Shown here in pieces: positions 52,668 through 64,000 of a DNA stretch of 64,000 bases. Every line of letters begins with the position of its first letter. Position 1 is the stretch's first letter. The notes below the pieces were generated by a model. The model ran no database searches and was not told the origin of the DNA. It worked only from the letters and a program-made list of their open reading frames with translations. A program made the position numbers and the translations under genes. Origin of the DNA: Rhipicephalus microplus (Eukaryota; Arthropoda; Arachnida; Ixodida; Ixodidae); NCBI RefSeq assembly GCF_043290135.1, contig NC_134707.1:85206447-85270446 (forward strand), written 5' to 3'.

Positions 52668-53480
52668 AACTAGCGCAGTGCGGCGAACCAGCTTCGGCTC
52701 TGTATGCAGGCTAGAAGACGAAACCGTTTGGGAGGTGAAACAGTCCGCGAGATGGGAACGTGGCGGTAAACGAAGAAAGTGCTCAACAGCGCAAACGACA
52801 GGAGGAGACGAGAACAGAGCCCTGAACTATATAGGAAAAGAGAATCTGCGCATAACCACACAACATCAGCAAAATCAGACATACATGTACCAAACGGCCT
52901 ACTTTATCAAGAGCAAGTCATATCAGCGGACCCTAGATAACGAAATTCACAGCCGTGAAGAAACATCGAAGGTACGCTAACACAGGAAGCTTCAACCTGT
53001 TGAGTGTAGAAGGCTTCGCTAATCTCGCGCTCGCGCCCATTTTTATATCACCCCGTAATCACATACTTGTCAAAAATTGGCTGGCACGCACACTCTTTAC
53101 AATGATCAGCCAAGTGGCTGGGAACGGAGACTTTTAGAGAGTAAGCGTGCTCCCTCGGCCGATCATTAATGCGCCAGCCTGTTTGACCAATGTAACAGAG
53201 CCCGCATGTAAACAATATCATGTATACGATCGCTAAAACGCATTCAACATAGCGCGTAGCGTGTTTCTTAGTACATGCTTCTTTCTTACGTCCTTCACTA
53301 TTAACTCTGCGACATAGCCCAGCGAGCTTGTCGCATGCGCAGAATACAACTCGTAGACCAACTTTGCCAGCGACCTTCTTTAGTCTATGGGAAACCTCGT
53401 GTACGTAGAGAATAACAGCCGGCATGGAATGTGGTTTGTTTAGTAGGCTGTTGCTTTGTCGCTTATCAAGCACTCTTAGG
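52668..53480 (-). mobile_element. Penelope-like element fragment with GIY-YIG domain
   Basis: The minus strand encodes the end of a Penelope-type reverse transcriptase and its linked endonuclease: HEVSHRLKKVAGKVGLRVVF, KLAGLCRRVN, a CTKKH segment, then VYMI and CGLCYIGQTGWRINDRPREH with H-x-K-x-C. The GIY-YIG pair, the arginine and the REH are the family hallmark. The tail ISEAFYTQQVEACVS is typical too, followed by a 3' untranslated stretch. It is 5'-truncated near 53480 and broken by stops; its 3' side borders LINE B. Confidence 0.85.
53051..53473 (-). pseudogene. Penelope RT C-terminus and GIY-YIG endonuclease
   Basis: An open frame of about 140 codons ending at a TGA-type stop after PIFDKYVITG. 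GIY-YIG endonucleases nick DNA for target-primed reverse transcription in this group. Without the RT core it cannot transpose. Confidence 0.82.
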
Positions 53481-53533
53481 GTGGCGACAAGAGCAAGAAA
53501 AGCAAAGCATCGCTTTTTCTTGTCTAAAAGAAG

Positions 53534-54719
<1,186 letters not shown>

Positions 54720-54779
54720 CTATAAATACACCTAGCTATAAAAACACCTAGCTATATATACCCGGGTGCTATAAATACC
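54720..54779. repeat. Short tandem repeat, 16-bp unit
   Basis: ctataaatacacctag, ctataaaaacacctag, then two more diverged units. About 3.8 copies. Confidence 0.85.
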
Positions 54780-54825
54780 TTAAATTTGTGGTGTAAAGAA
54801 CACATAGAAGACACACGAAAAAAGA

Positions 54826-55377
54826 CAAAAAACACTCGAGTAATTAAGGAGAACCATTGGCAAGACCACTAAGGAAATTAAAATGTTGGCGTACAAAACT
54901 TACGTGCGACCCACTCTGAAATACGCGTCTGCTGTATGGGACCCTCACACATAAGCAAACATTAAAAAAATAGAATCCGCACAAAGAAAATTCGTAACGT
55001 TTATTTACAACGCTTACAGTAGAGGCACGTCCCCTTCAGCCCTCCTGGAAAGTTCTAAATTGGAAAACTTAGAGCGCAGTCGCGTCTGCGAAAGGCTGCA
55101 AATATTTTGGCAGACCTATCACAATAGCCTAAGCATCGATGGAAGGAGATATACTCAACCATCAAAATCGCGAGCAACACGGTCGCAACACAGCAAGAAA
55201 GTTCAAGGATTTTCATGTAAAGCAACTACTTTCCGAAAATAATTCTTTCTTCGAACATTACGTAGCTGGAACGCCACGTCCGATGAAATGGCATCATCCC
55301 CAAGTGTTCCTTCATTCATGAATGCGATAGCGAATCTGCCTTCCATCTTTTGATTCCCGTGTTTTCGTTAATAATAA
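54826..55377 (+). mobile_element. CR1/jockey-like LINE, 3' fragment
   Basis: Encodes the end of a reverse transcriptase: MLAYKTYVRPTLKYASAVWD, then a TAA at 54952-54954, then IESAQRKFVTFIYN and a later FFLRTLRSWN-like segment in a shifted frame. The LVRP-LEYAS-WDP and R-W-N signatures match those at 27585 and 27930, so this is the same LINE class. It ends in a TAAT-rich tail where the second Ty3/gypsy element begins. Confidence 0.75.
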
Positions 55378-55534
55378 TGTAGCGAAGCCTCCGAACTATG
55401 AAATGGGTCGAACTCTTGAGTACCTTCTCGTGGGAATAGTCAACAAGGATGCCGCTCGCGTTGTAAGTCCGTGCTTGGCCGTGACTGTCGCCACAGCGTA
55501 TGATCGCTGGTTGCCGGCTAATAAACGCCTTAAC
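55378..55534 (+). repeat. 5' LTR of Ty3/gypsy element 2
   Basis: 157 bp with an AATAAA-like aataaacgcct near its end. Followed by ttggtggagagtgctg where the primer site should be. Confidence 0.88.
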
Positions 55535-55607
55535 GAATTGGTGGAGAGTGCTGCGTTCGCTTTCGATGCCCTTGGAGCTTCGATCACGTACCCTACCATC
55601 TACTATG

Positions 55608-56892
55608 CCCCACAACACATCTCAACAAACGCCTCCTACCATGCCAACCCCTAGTCCCGGTGTCTACTCATCTTCACTGACGCCGATGGCACTGGCGTGA
55701 AGGACTGGCTCGCCATTTACGAGCGCGTGAACGTTCCCAACAAATGGGACGAGGATGGCATGTTGGCGAACTTGGTGTTCTACCTTGCGGGCACAGCGAG
55801 TGTGTAGTGCAACAACCACGCGTCTGATTTTGCAACCTGGTCCTATTTTAAGACAGCTGTAATCAACGTTTTCGGCCGCCCTGACGTTCGTAAGCGGCAA
55901 GCCGAGCAGCGCTTATGTGAACGCTCTCAGCAGGCTGGTGAGTCATACACCAGCTATATTGAAGATGTCCTGGACTTATGCAAGAAATCCAGTCACACTA
56001 TGTCCGAGTCTGACAAGATCCGAAACATCATGAAATGCATTGACGATGATGCCTTTACGATGCTGCTCACCAAAAACCGCAGCACATTGGTTCAGGTCAT
56101 CACATTGTGCCAGAACTACGAGGAGCTCCGCCGACAGCGTTGGATGACCTGTAGCTCCCCACCACGAGCTGCCACGCTTGCTGAGTTGGAGGTCAGAGTT
56201 GTGGTCAAGTCGCATTGACGGCAGACCTCAAGTTTTTCATCCGTGAGGAAATCACGCGCCAGTTCTCTCTCCTGCCCTGTGCCAACCCACCGGCTGTTCA
56301 ACAATCACCCACTCCCCTTCTCCCTCCCATCCGCCGAACAAATGAGCAGGAGATAGTAGAGGTCATGCGTGCGTATTACCCCCAACAACCTCCGGCTCCT
56401 GCGCCTCTGAGTTACGCCCAAGTGGTCAACAGGCCGCCTCAAGTCGTTCCAGCAACCACCGCTCTGACTTACGCCGAAGCTGCCACTCGACCTCCGTCCT
56501 TTGCAGCGGATATGCCCGCTACGTATGTTGACGCGACCCCTCAGCCTCAGCTTCAGTCCACCATGCAGCCTCTCCAGCCACCATTCTGTCCATCGGCTCT
56601 TGTGACATGGGTGAGACGTAACCCGGCGAACCGATGGCGCACATCCGACAACCGGCCCATTTGCTTTGCCTGCGGTTACGCCGGCCACGTAGCACGTTAT
56701 TGCACTCGCGTACAGACGCCCCATATCTCGTCGCCTGTTGCTGGCCAGATTAGGCGTACCTATCACGAGGAAACGCCGTCTATGCCACCGCCAACTCGCC
56801 TAGCTTCATCTTCTCGTAGGTCACCGTCTCCACGACGTCGTTCCCCGTCCCCCATGCGACCAAGTTCAGCTGCTCATGAGCGGGAAAACTAG
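55608..56892 (+). pseudogene. Ty3/gypsy 2 gag, frameshifted
   Basis: Capsid-like region with DWLAIYERVNVPNKW, then a TAG near 55805, then SYTSYIEDVLDLCKK and a basic segment. A frameshift near 56215 leads to a proline-rich region and one knuckle CFACGYAGHVARYC, ending in an arginine/serine-rich tail at 56892. Gag packages the element RNA. At least two frameshifts and one stop. Confidence 0.82.
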
Positions 56893-56904
56893 TCGTCGCT
56901 GTCA

Positions 56905-58587
56905 CAGAGGCAAGTACTGCGATGCTATCGCAATGTGAAAGCCCTCAGAGCAGCCCCTCGAATGTCAATGACGTGCTTGTGGACGGTGTTTTTTCATCGG
57001 CTGTTATTGACATTGGAGCTGCCGTATCAGATATGGACGAAGAAATTTGCCGCTTACTTTGAAAAGTGACGACGCCACTTTCTGGGTTGTCCCTCTGTAC
57101 TGCTAGTTCGCATCGTATTCATGCTACAGCAGGGTGCACAGCTCGCGTTGTCATTCAGGACGTTCTGTATGTCCCCCAGTTCATAATCCTTCCGGCATGC
57201 TCCCATGACGTCATCCTGGGATGGGACTTTTTCTCCCGCCACGACGCCGTCATCCATTATGCCTCCGCCGAAATTGAACTCTCACCCTTCTCGCGTTTGA
57301 CGCCAGAAGACAGTCTCTCGACACTGAGCAAGATTCCTATGAAAGACGATACTACAGTGCCTTTAAACTCGACGACGGCTGTGTCGGTGTACTGCACTTA
57401 TCTTTCTTACACAATTGCACTCGTTTCGCCATCCGACCGCGCTTGTAGCAGGAAAGGGTTGCTAGTATCTTGCGTGACCGTGCAAGTCTCCCAGGGCAAC
57501 GCCGATATTTTTGTAACCAACCCATCCCCGTAAATTGTTACATTGCTTCGAGGGGAATGTCTCGGCAGAGTGGAACCAGTCGACGACACACAATTCCTGG
57601 ACGTACCCGATGACTCGCGTTGTCTCAGTTCGCATACCATCAATGCTGTTTCCACTTCTGATCCGTCATCTGCTGATGTATTTTGCCTCTCCATTGCTGA
57701 AAACCTTACGGTGGTACAACGTTCCCAGCTTCTGAACCTGTTGCAAGAATATCTTTCTTCTTTTGATGACAGGCGAAGTTCTCTCGGTCGCACGTCTGAT
57801 GTTACGCATCACATCGACAATGGTGCCCATCTACCTTTACGGTAACGTCCATATCGCGTGTCGCCTGCTGAACATCGGGTAGTTAACGAGCAGGTCAACA
57901 ATATGTTCCCACGCGATGTTATTCGGCCCTCGAAGAGTCCATGAGCTTCTCTTGTTGTTCTTGTTGCGAATAAAGACGGTTCTGTGCGGTTCTGTGTGGA
58001 CTACAGACAGCTCAATAAGATCACTCGCAAGAATGTTTATCCACTGCCGCGCATCGATGACGCGATTGACAGCCTTCACGGAGCCAAAGTTTTTTTCTGC
58101 TCTCGATATGCACTCGTGGTACCAGCAGGTACCCATGGCTGACGACGCTCGACCCAAGACCGCCTTCGTCACACCCAACTACTTTTACGAGTTCAACGTC
58201 ATACCGTTTAGTCTATGTAATGCACCTGCGACCTTTGAGCGCATGATGGACACCGTTCTGCGCAACTTGAAATGGTACACGTGCTTGTGTTAAGTCGACG
58301 ATGTCGTTGTCTTCGCTCCGGATTTCTCCACACATCTCCAACGTCTGAAAGAAGTCCCACGTGTGAGCAGTGCCGGCTTGCAACTAAATCTGAAGAATTG
58401 CCGCGTTGCAGCACGGCAACTCAGCATCCTAGCGTACGTCATGTCCAAAAATGGCATTCTTCGTGATCAGGACCAGCTTCGGGCCATTGCCAAATTCCCC
58501 AAACCTGCGTCCGTCAAGAACTGCGTAGTTTCGTGGGCCCGTGCTCATACTTACGACGCTTCTTACAAAACTTTGCCATGGTCATAC
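56905..58587 (+). pseudogene. Ty3/gypsy 2 protease and reverse transcriptase
   Basis: Protease: the family's DTG is D-I-G (codons at 57009-57017), then [57 protein letters not shown], then TAA at 58291-58293 directly before VDD; the family has a tyrosine and leucine there. The frame continues AGLQLNLKNC to KFPKPASVK and is then shifted. Several other stops and shifts occur (57534, 57842, about 58100). It runs into the insertion at 58588. Confidence 0.85.
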
Positions 58588-59081
58588 TGTGGGCATTCGT
58601 TATGCACTATCGTCCCAGCGATTAGCGACGGACACGCAGCTTTACTCATCGATCCAGTCCTCCACGTCTTCCCCGCAAATACCGGCGAAGAGAGGGTGAT
58701 CACGCTGGTGGTTGTGTACGTAAACAAGAGTCGCTGCTGAAGACGGCGGGGGAGAGATGACAGCAGCGCCGGCAGGCTCGTTCTGTGACATCCTGCTAGG
58801 CAGTGGGCGCAAACGGTGGCCTGAACGAAGCTCCAGGGAGTCGAGCGAGGTGGGGGATGACCAAGGACCGAAAATCAACCTCCACCAAGTACGACGTCTG
58901 GGTCGATACAGCGTTTATTCAGCCCAAGGACTCAGCAGCAAACGGCCAGTCTGAGACAGAGCGCGCACACACACGAAGATGATTGTGGTGGCACCCAATA
59001 AAAATGAGGATAGAGACCCAGACGGATGATGATAAATATGATAATGCATATATGAGAAGAAGCGCATAACGAACGCCCACA
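58588..59081 (-). mobile_element. LTR-derived insertion with inverted ends
   Basis: 494 bp flanked by atac (58584-58587 and 59082-59085). The two ends are inverted copies: tgtgggcattcgttatgc at the left and, in complement, tgtgggcgttcgttatgc at the right (17 of 18). On the minus strand it reads as an LTR start, a gaataaacgctg signal, a tggtggagg primer-like site, and a gag start (MSQNEPAGAAVISPP to EDVEDWIDE). It then stops and ends in an inverted copy of the LTR start. The host retroelement's frame resumes beyond it. Confidence 0.85.
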
Positions 59082-59085
59082 ATAC

Positions 59086-59694
59086 CACCGCTGACGAAGC
59101 TCCTTGGAAGTAATGGGCCCCTCAATTCGTGGTCATCCGAGTGCGACGACACGTTCGCAAAGCTCCGGCATTTGTTGACGTCTTCTCCTATTCTACGCCA
59201 CTACGACCCTACGGCCCCAACAGAGGTGCACGCGGACGCCAGTGGTGTAGGCCTCGGCGCTGTCCTGGCACAGCGCAAACCCAGATTCCCTGAATATGCC
59301 GTAACATATGCAAGCCGTACACTCACGAGAGCCGAGACAAACTACATCGTCACGAAGAAAGAGTGTCTGGCGATCGTGTCGGCCCTTACAAAGTTTCGAC
59401 CTTATTTGTATGGTCGCCCATACGATATCGTCACCAACTATCATTCACTATGCTGGCTGTCATCAATTGAAGAATTCCTCAGGTCGTCTTGCCCGTTGGG
59501 CTCATCGCTTACAAGACTACGATATGCGCGTGCTGTACCACAACGGACGCCAGCGCGCTGACGCCGATGCCCTCTCGCGCTCCCCTCTGCCTGAAGACGA
59601 CGTGCCCTGCTCAGTAACCTCACTTGCTGTTTCTGCTATCAATGTTGATATCATCGCTACCGAGCAGCATAGGATAATTGGATCGCCCCACTGA
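59086..59694 (+). pseudogene. Ty3/gypsy 2 RNase H
   Basis: RT connection and RNase [45 protein letters not shown] and [10 protein letters not shown] are present, so the early catalytic positions are kept. A frameshift near 59480 moves the tail ([20 protein letters not shown]) to another frame. Confidence 0.85.
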
Positions 59695-59699
59695 TTGAC

Positions 59700-60920
59700 T
59701 TGGTCTCTGATCTGTCCGCAACACCATCCACGCGTGTCTTGCGTCGTCGAGCTCACCATTTCGACATCCGTGACGGCCTCCTACACCGACGCAATTACGA
59801 CGCCGATGACTGGCAGTGGTTATTCGCGATACCCCGCAGTCTACGGTCGGACATATGTAAATCTTTCTATTCTGATCCGCAATACGCACACTCTGGTGTA
59901 TCCAAAATTTACCACCGCATCTGATAACGCTACTTCTGGCGCGGCATATACCACTACGTGCAGCAGTTCGTCTGCTCTTGCCTAGCTTGCCAACGCCGCA
60001 AACCGTCCGCACACATGTCACACGCCGGTCTGCAACCGTTACCTGGCCCTGACTGTCCGTTTGGGCGCGTAGGTATGAGTTTGTATGGACCACTTCCTCT
60101 GACGTCGACTGGTAACCGCTGGGCCACCGTTGCCGTACAGCATTTAACACGATTCGCCGAAACCGCCGCTGTCCCAGCGGCTACTGCACGCGATATTGCG
60201 TTCTTCCTGCTGCATCAATTCATACTGCGCCACGGACTACCCCAAGAGCTTTTCAGCAATCGAGGCCGTGTGTTCTTGTCGGAAGTCGTCGAAGCCATTC
60301 TGACGGAGTGCCACTCTGTGCACCGTGAATCTACTGCTTACCGCCCGAAGACGTAAGGCCCCACCGAACGCTTTAACCGCACCCTCGGAGACATGCTTTC
60401 GATGTACGTCGCCGCCAACCACACGAATTGGGATACTATACTGCCCTTCGTCACCTACGCCTACAACCCCGCCCCTCAGAGCACGACTGGTTTTTCACCT
60501 TTCTTCTTGCAGTGCGGAAGGCACCCGTCGCACACCATGGGCACGATACTTGTATACACGCTACATCCACCTGAGTGTGCACTTATTTCCGAGACCGCCA
60601 GGCTCGCTGAAGAGTGCCGCGAGCGTGCCAAGACTTTTATGACGCATGAGCAAGAGCGGCAGAAGAGTATTCATGATGGATCCGCCACTTCTGAGCCGAC
60701 GTTCCTTCCTGGTCCGCTTGTACATCTGTAGCTGGCCTCTCTTCCAAACTACTTCCCAAATACGAAGGCCCCTACCGTGTCATCAAGCGCACATCTCCGG
60801 TTAACTATCTGATCGAACCCGTCGAACAATCTTCGGACATGCACCACCACGTGCGCGACATCGTCAACTTGGGGCGCCTGAAGGCTTATTATGACCCGCT
60901 GATAGTAACAAGCTGTTAGG
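59700..60920 (+). pseudogene. Ty3/gypsy 2 integrase, two catalytic residues lost
   Basis: The zinc region (H-x-H with CLAC) begins near 59900 after stops. The core reads GMSLYGPL where the family has aspartate (serine codon at 60078-60080) and LFSNRGRVF where it has SDRG (asparagine codon at 60258-60260). The third residue, glutamate in TERFNRTL, is kept. A TAA at 60354-60356 precedes it. The C-terminal part is shifted after 60731. Confidence 0.87.
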
Positions 60921-60955
60921 TCGCCAGGTGGCTCTCTCTTCGACCCCGGGGTAAT

Positions 60956-61111
60956 TGTAGCGAAGCCTCCGAATTCTGAAATGGGTTGAACTCTTGAGTA
61001 CCTTCTGTGGGGCAACCCAACAAGGACGCCGCTCGCGTTGGTAGTTTGTACTTGGCCATTACTGTCGCCATAGCGAATGCTCGCTGGTTGCCGGCTAATA
61101 AATGCCTTAAC
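60956..61111 (+). repeat. 3' LTR of Ty3/gypsy element 2
   Basis: 156 bp, clearly diverged from the 5' LTR by eye, which fits an old insertion. Confidence 0.88.
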
Positions 61112-61116
61112 AATAA

Positions 61117-63285
61117 TAATATTACTATTCTTGGCACTGAATCCAAATTCTTGTGTGTGTATGATTTGTATGGCTTTGCTATATTAGGCGCTAGCTCATT
61201 TGTGTGTTGCTTTGTGCGCACTTGTTACGTTTTGCTCATTGTGTCAATTAGTCATTTTGTTAGTTTTCACTGATTGTTTTGCTGTATCCGTCGTTCGTGC
61301 CTTTTTTTAATGCAAAACTCGATCATTCTGTCCAAACGGGGCGAAAATCGTTATAATGATTCATGTTTTCAATGTTTCTAAGTTAGAACTCTACTAGATT
61401 CTTTGCCCCTTCACACATTGTTTTTGTTATAAGTCAATCGTGCTGGTTTCTTTCATTATAAAATGTAATGTCAAATTCGTATTTATGCACCCACTCTTGC
61501 CTACGACTTCGAATAGAAGTTGGCAGTTTTAATTTTAAAAAATAAAAATAAATAAAGAAATATACAGTGACTATAATTTTGCCCACTCTGCATGCGCCAA
61601 TGATTATCTCTGAGACCATCGAAAGAAAAGGCGTCATTGAGACCATCGCATTGGCTATGAAGTCGCCAAGAAGGAAAGTGGGTATCTGCTAGTGGTCGTG
61701 AAAAATAAGTCCCAGTAACAAAGGTTTGCCAGACTTGTGACGCTTGGGGATGAACCCATCACTGACGCCACCTAAAGAGCAACGATTGCGGTGAAGGGTG
61801 ACCTATCGGATGATAAGCCGGTGAAAATAAAGTTGAAAATAATATTTCCTAACGTTCAAACCTTACAGAAGACGAACGCCTGGTGGGCAGGAACGAAGAG
61901 GACGTTATATAAGTGCGACGGATAAAAATCAGACGAGACAACAGACCAAAGCACACTGAGTAAAATCATAAATGAGTAAAATCATAGCGGCAATTTTTCG
62001 AACAGACTGATATTTCTTCCTAAATGTCCACAGGCTGCATGACGAAGATAGCTGCTGTGCGATTTCACACATTTTCTAGCGCTACATATAACTAATTTTC
62101 GGCAAACTCCCTGGGTAAAATTACACGATCTTTGCCTGAACGTTGGTTATGTCTTTAAGTACTTGTACCATTCAAAAAAATATAAAACAAATAAGCAAGT
62201 ACACCAAGTTTTCCTGGCTTCAAGGCCCCGTCCGGCGTCAATGTCATCACAGTTGTTGAGTTGTGCCTAATATTTATTATGAAGTTGGGCTCTACCTAGA
62301 TATCCTGTTTGCACAGGATGCGAAAAAATGGCCAGGTGGTTTCGATGCTTCGCTCATTTGTTATGCTGAAGAAAAAGGATCTTTAACCTGTTTACGCAAG
62401 TGAACGAACTCGCCGGTCTTTTTAGCCGTTCCTCAGTCACCGAACGCTCCAGAAATTCAGGCGCACCCATTTTGACCATTTCATTTTGCCAGAAAAGGTA
62501 AGCCAGCGCGCATATTGAGCGTTTCCCATTTCAAGTATGTGTTGTTTCGGAAGTACGATATTGCACACAATTAAAAGTTCTCGCGGCGCAAATCAAATGC
62601 CAAAGTGGGCTACACGTGAAGATATTGGTGCGTGAATGACAGAAGAGGCACTCTTCTATTGCACCATTTAGATCATTGGAACATTTATTCATTTGAATGT
62701 TGTGCAATTTGAATAGCCCTTTGAACACCGTTACGTGATACGAAAGAGCCGTTTACTCGTTACTATTTCTTATTTTTTTTGTCAATCCTAAACCGCCAAC
62801 TATACGACTCTCTTCAAAAGAGATACGTAGACACTTTGTAAGCATAATTATACTCTCGTTAAAGAGTCCTCAGGCACAAGAAAATTCATCAGATCCCACG
62901 TACCTGGGAATCGACGTTATGCGAATCTTGCGGAGCGAAGGTGACCATGTTGCAATTTTGTTATTGAGTGACGTGTCATGAAATAGTGCTATATATAGGT
63001 ACAGATATCTCACGCACAGACATATGTTGAAGAGTTGCAGATGTTTATATAACCAGTTGTTTGCACTTGCGCAACGATGCCAACTGAAACATGGGTATTT
63101 GCATCACCAGAAGCTGATATGAGGCGCTGATGCTCGCGCAGATGCTTGTTACAATTGACGTTGACCCGAGAAGACGGCTGTATCAAAGCAGTCTACATGT
63201 AATGTTTATAAAATTGGGTAGGAAGCACTGCAACCACTATTGACGTTGCACGAAAAATAGCGTCTATTTGAAAAGTAGTTCCGAA
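61117..63285. other. No gene recognised
   Basis: AT-rich sequence after the 3' LTR. Open frames are short and without domains. No clear SINE or tRNA-like segment. Confidence 0.45.
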
Positions 63286-63287
63286 AA

Positions 63288-63693
63288 CTGGCGTAGCTCT
63301 GTGGTAATATGTTTTTTATTGCCACGCAGAATGCTTGGGTTCAATTCCAGCTGGGTCCCTGACATTTATTCTTTGCATTCGTCGGGTCGACGCTACCGAT
63401 GTCGGGTATTTTTTGACGACGTTAAAATTGCCCATGTGTGCTCCCGTCATTCCTGTGTAGATAGTAAGTGTCAATCACCTGTGGCACATACACGTATACC
63501 AGCGGCACATACCCGCCCTTGAGTGTGTATCACTGTCCGGCAAGAAGTGTTTGACGACATACGTGACGGGATTGGGACATTATTCATGTCTTGACCACCC
63601 CGATATATTTGTCAAATGATCTTAACCTCTCATGCTAATTTTCGTTCAAGCCACGTTAAGGCGGTGACCATGAGAGCACCCAAACGTAAGCGG

Positions 63694-63700
<7 letters not shown>
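63288..63700 (+). repeat. tRNA-headed SINE with GATA tail
   Basis: The head tggcgtagctctgtggtaat is an A box and cttgggttcaattcc a B box, followed by a long unique body and the end taagcggctagatagatag. A tRNA-derived head and a tetranucleotide tail define a SINE. It is a different family from the Ruka-type copies. Confidence 0.7.

Positions 63701-64000
<300 letters not shown>

Larger units (their letters stand above)
55378..61111 (+). mobile_element. Ty3/gypsy LTR retrotransposon 2, decayed
   Basis: LTRs at 55378-55534 and 60956-61111 both begin TGTAGCGAAGCCTCCGAA and end near CCTTAAC. Five-base flanks AATAA lie at 55373-55377 and 61112-61116. Order gag, protease, RT, RNase H, integrase on the plus strand. 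Frameshifts and stops occur in every domain, and protease and integrase have lost catalytic residues. A 494-bp LTR-derived segment interrupts the RT-RNase H boundary. Confidence 0.9.

Overview
The window looks like nuclear DNA of a hard tick (Ixodidae, probably a metastriate genus). The evidence is many copies of a tRNA-derived SINE of the Ruka type, one broken host gene with many exons and long introns, and dense I-group, RTE, CR1/jockey-like, Penelope-like, Ty3/gypsy and PIF/Harbinger-type elements. There are no operons, no prokaryotic gene order and no rRNA. This assignment rests on reading the sequence; no database was searched.

1-32,400 holds the only cellular gene I can support. It is a plus-strand SLC5 (sodium:solute symporter) gene. 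Eleven exons between 2,643 and 32,386 join with matching phases and canonical GT/AG sites, giving roughly the C-terminal 410 residues. The 5' exons must lie upstream of the window. The introns hold SINEs, an RTE element with a fold-back 5' end, a CR1/jockey-like LINE, fold-back and inverted repeats, and long microsatellites.

32,400-35,150 has no gene that I can see, only one full-length SINE with a 15-bp target duplication.

35,157-52,657 is a nest of mobile elements, all coding on the minus strand. The outer element is an I-group LINE (LINE B). Its endonuclease domain was hit twice: by a second, nearly intact I-group LINE (LINE A, 38,548-44,260, 19-bp duplication) and by a Ty3/gypsy element (44,621-51,009, LTRs of about 268 bp, 5-bp duplication). 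The Ty3/gypsy element carries a 1.09-kb PIF/Harbinger-like insertion in its integrase (46,380-47,466, TAA duplication). At each junction the host reading frame resumes on the far side.

52,668-64,000 holds a Penelope-like fragment with a GIY-YIG endonuclease, a long (AT)n tract, a CR1/jockey-like LINE 3' end, and a second, decayed Ty3/gypsy element on the plus strand (55,378-61,111). That element is interrupted by a 494-bp LTR-derived insertion with inverted ends. The window ends in a tRNA-headed SINE and GATA tracts.

All retroelement genes in the window carry stops, frameshifts or lost catalytic residues. None looks able to act as it stands.
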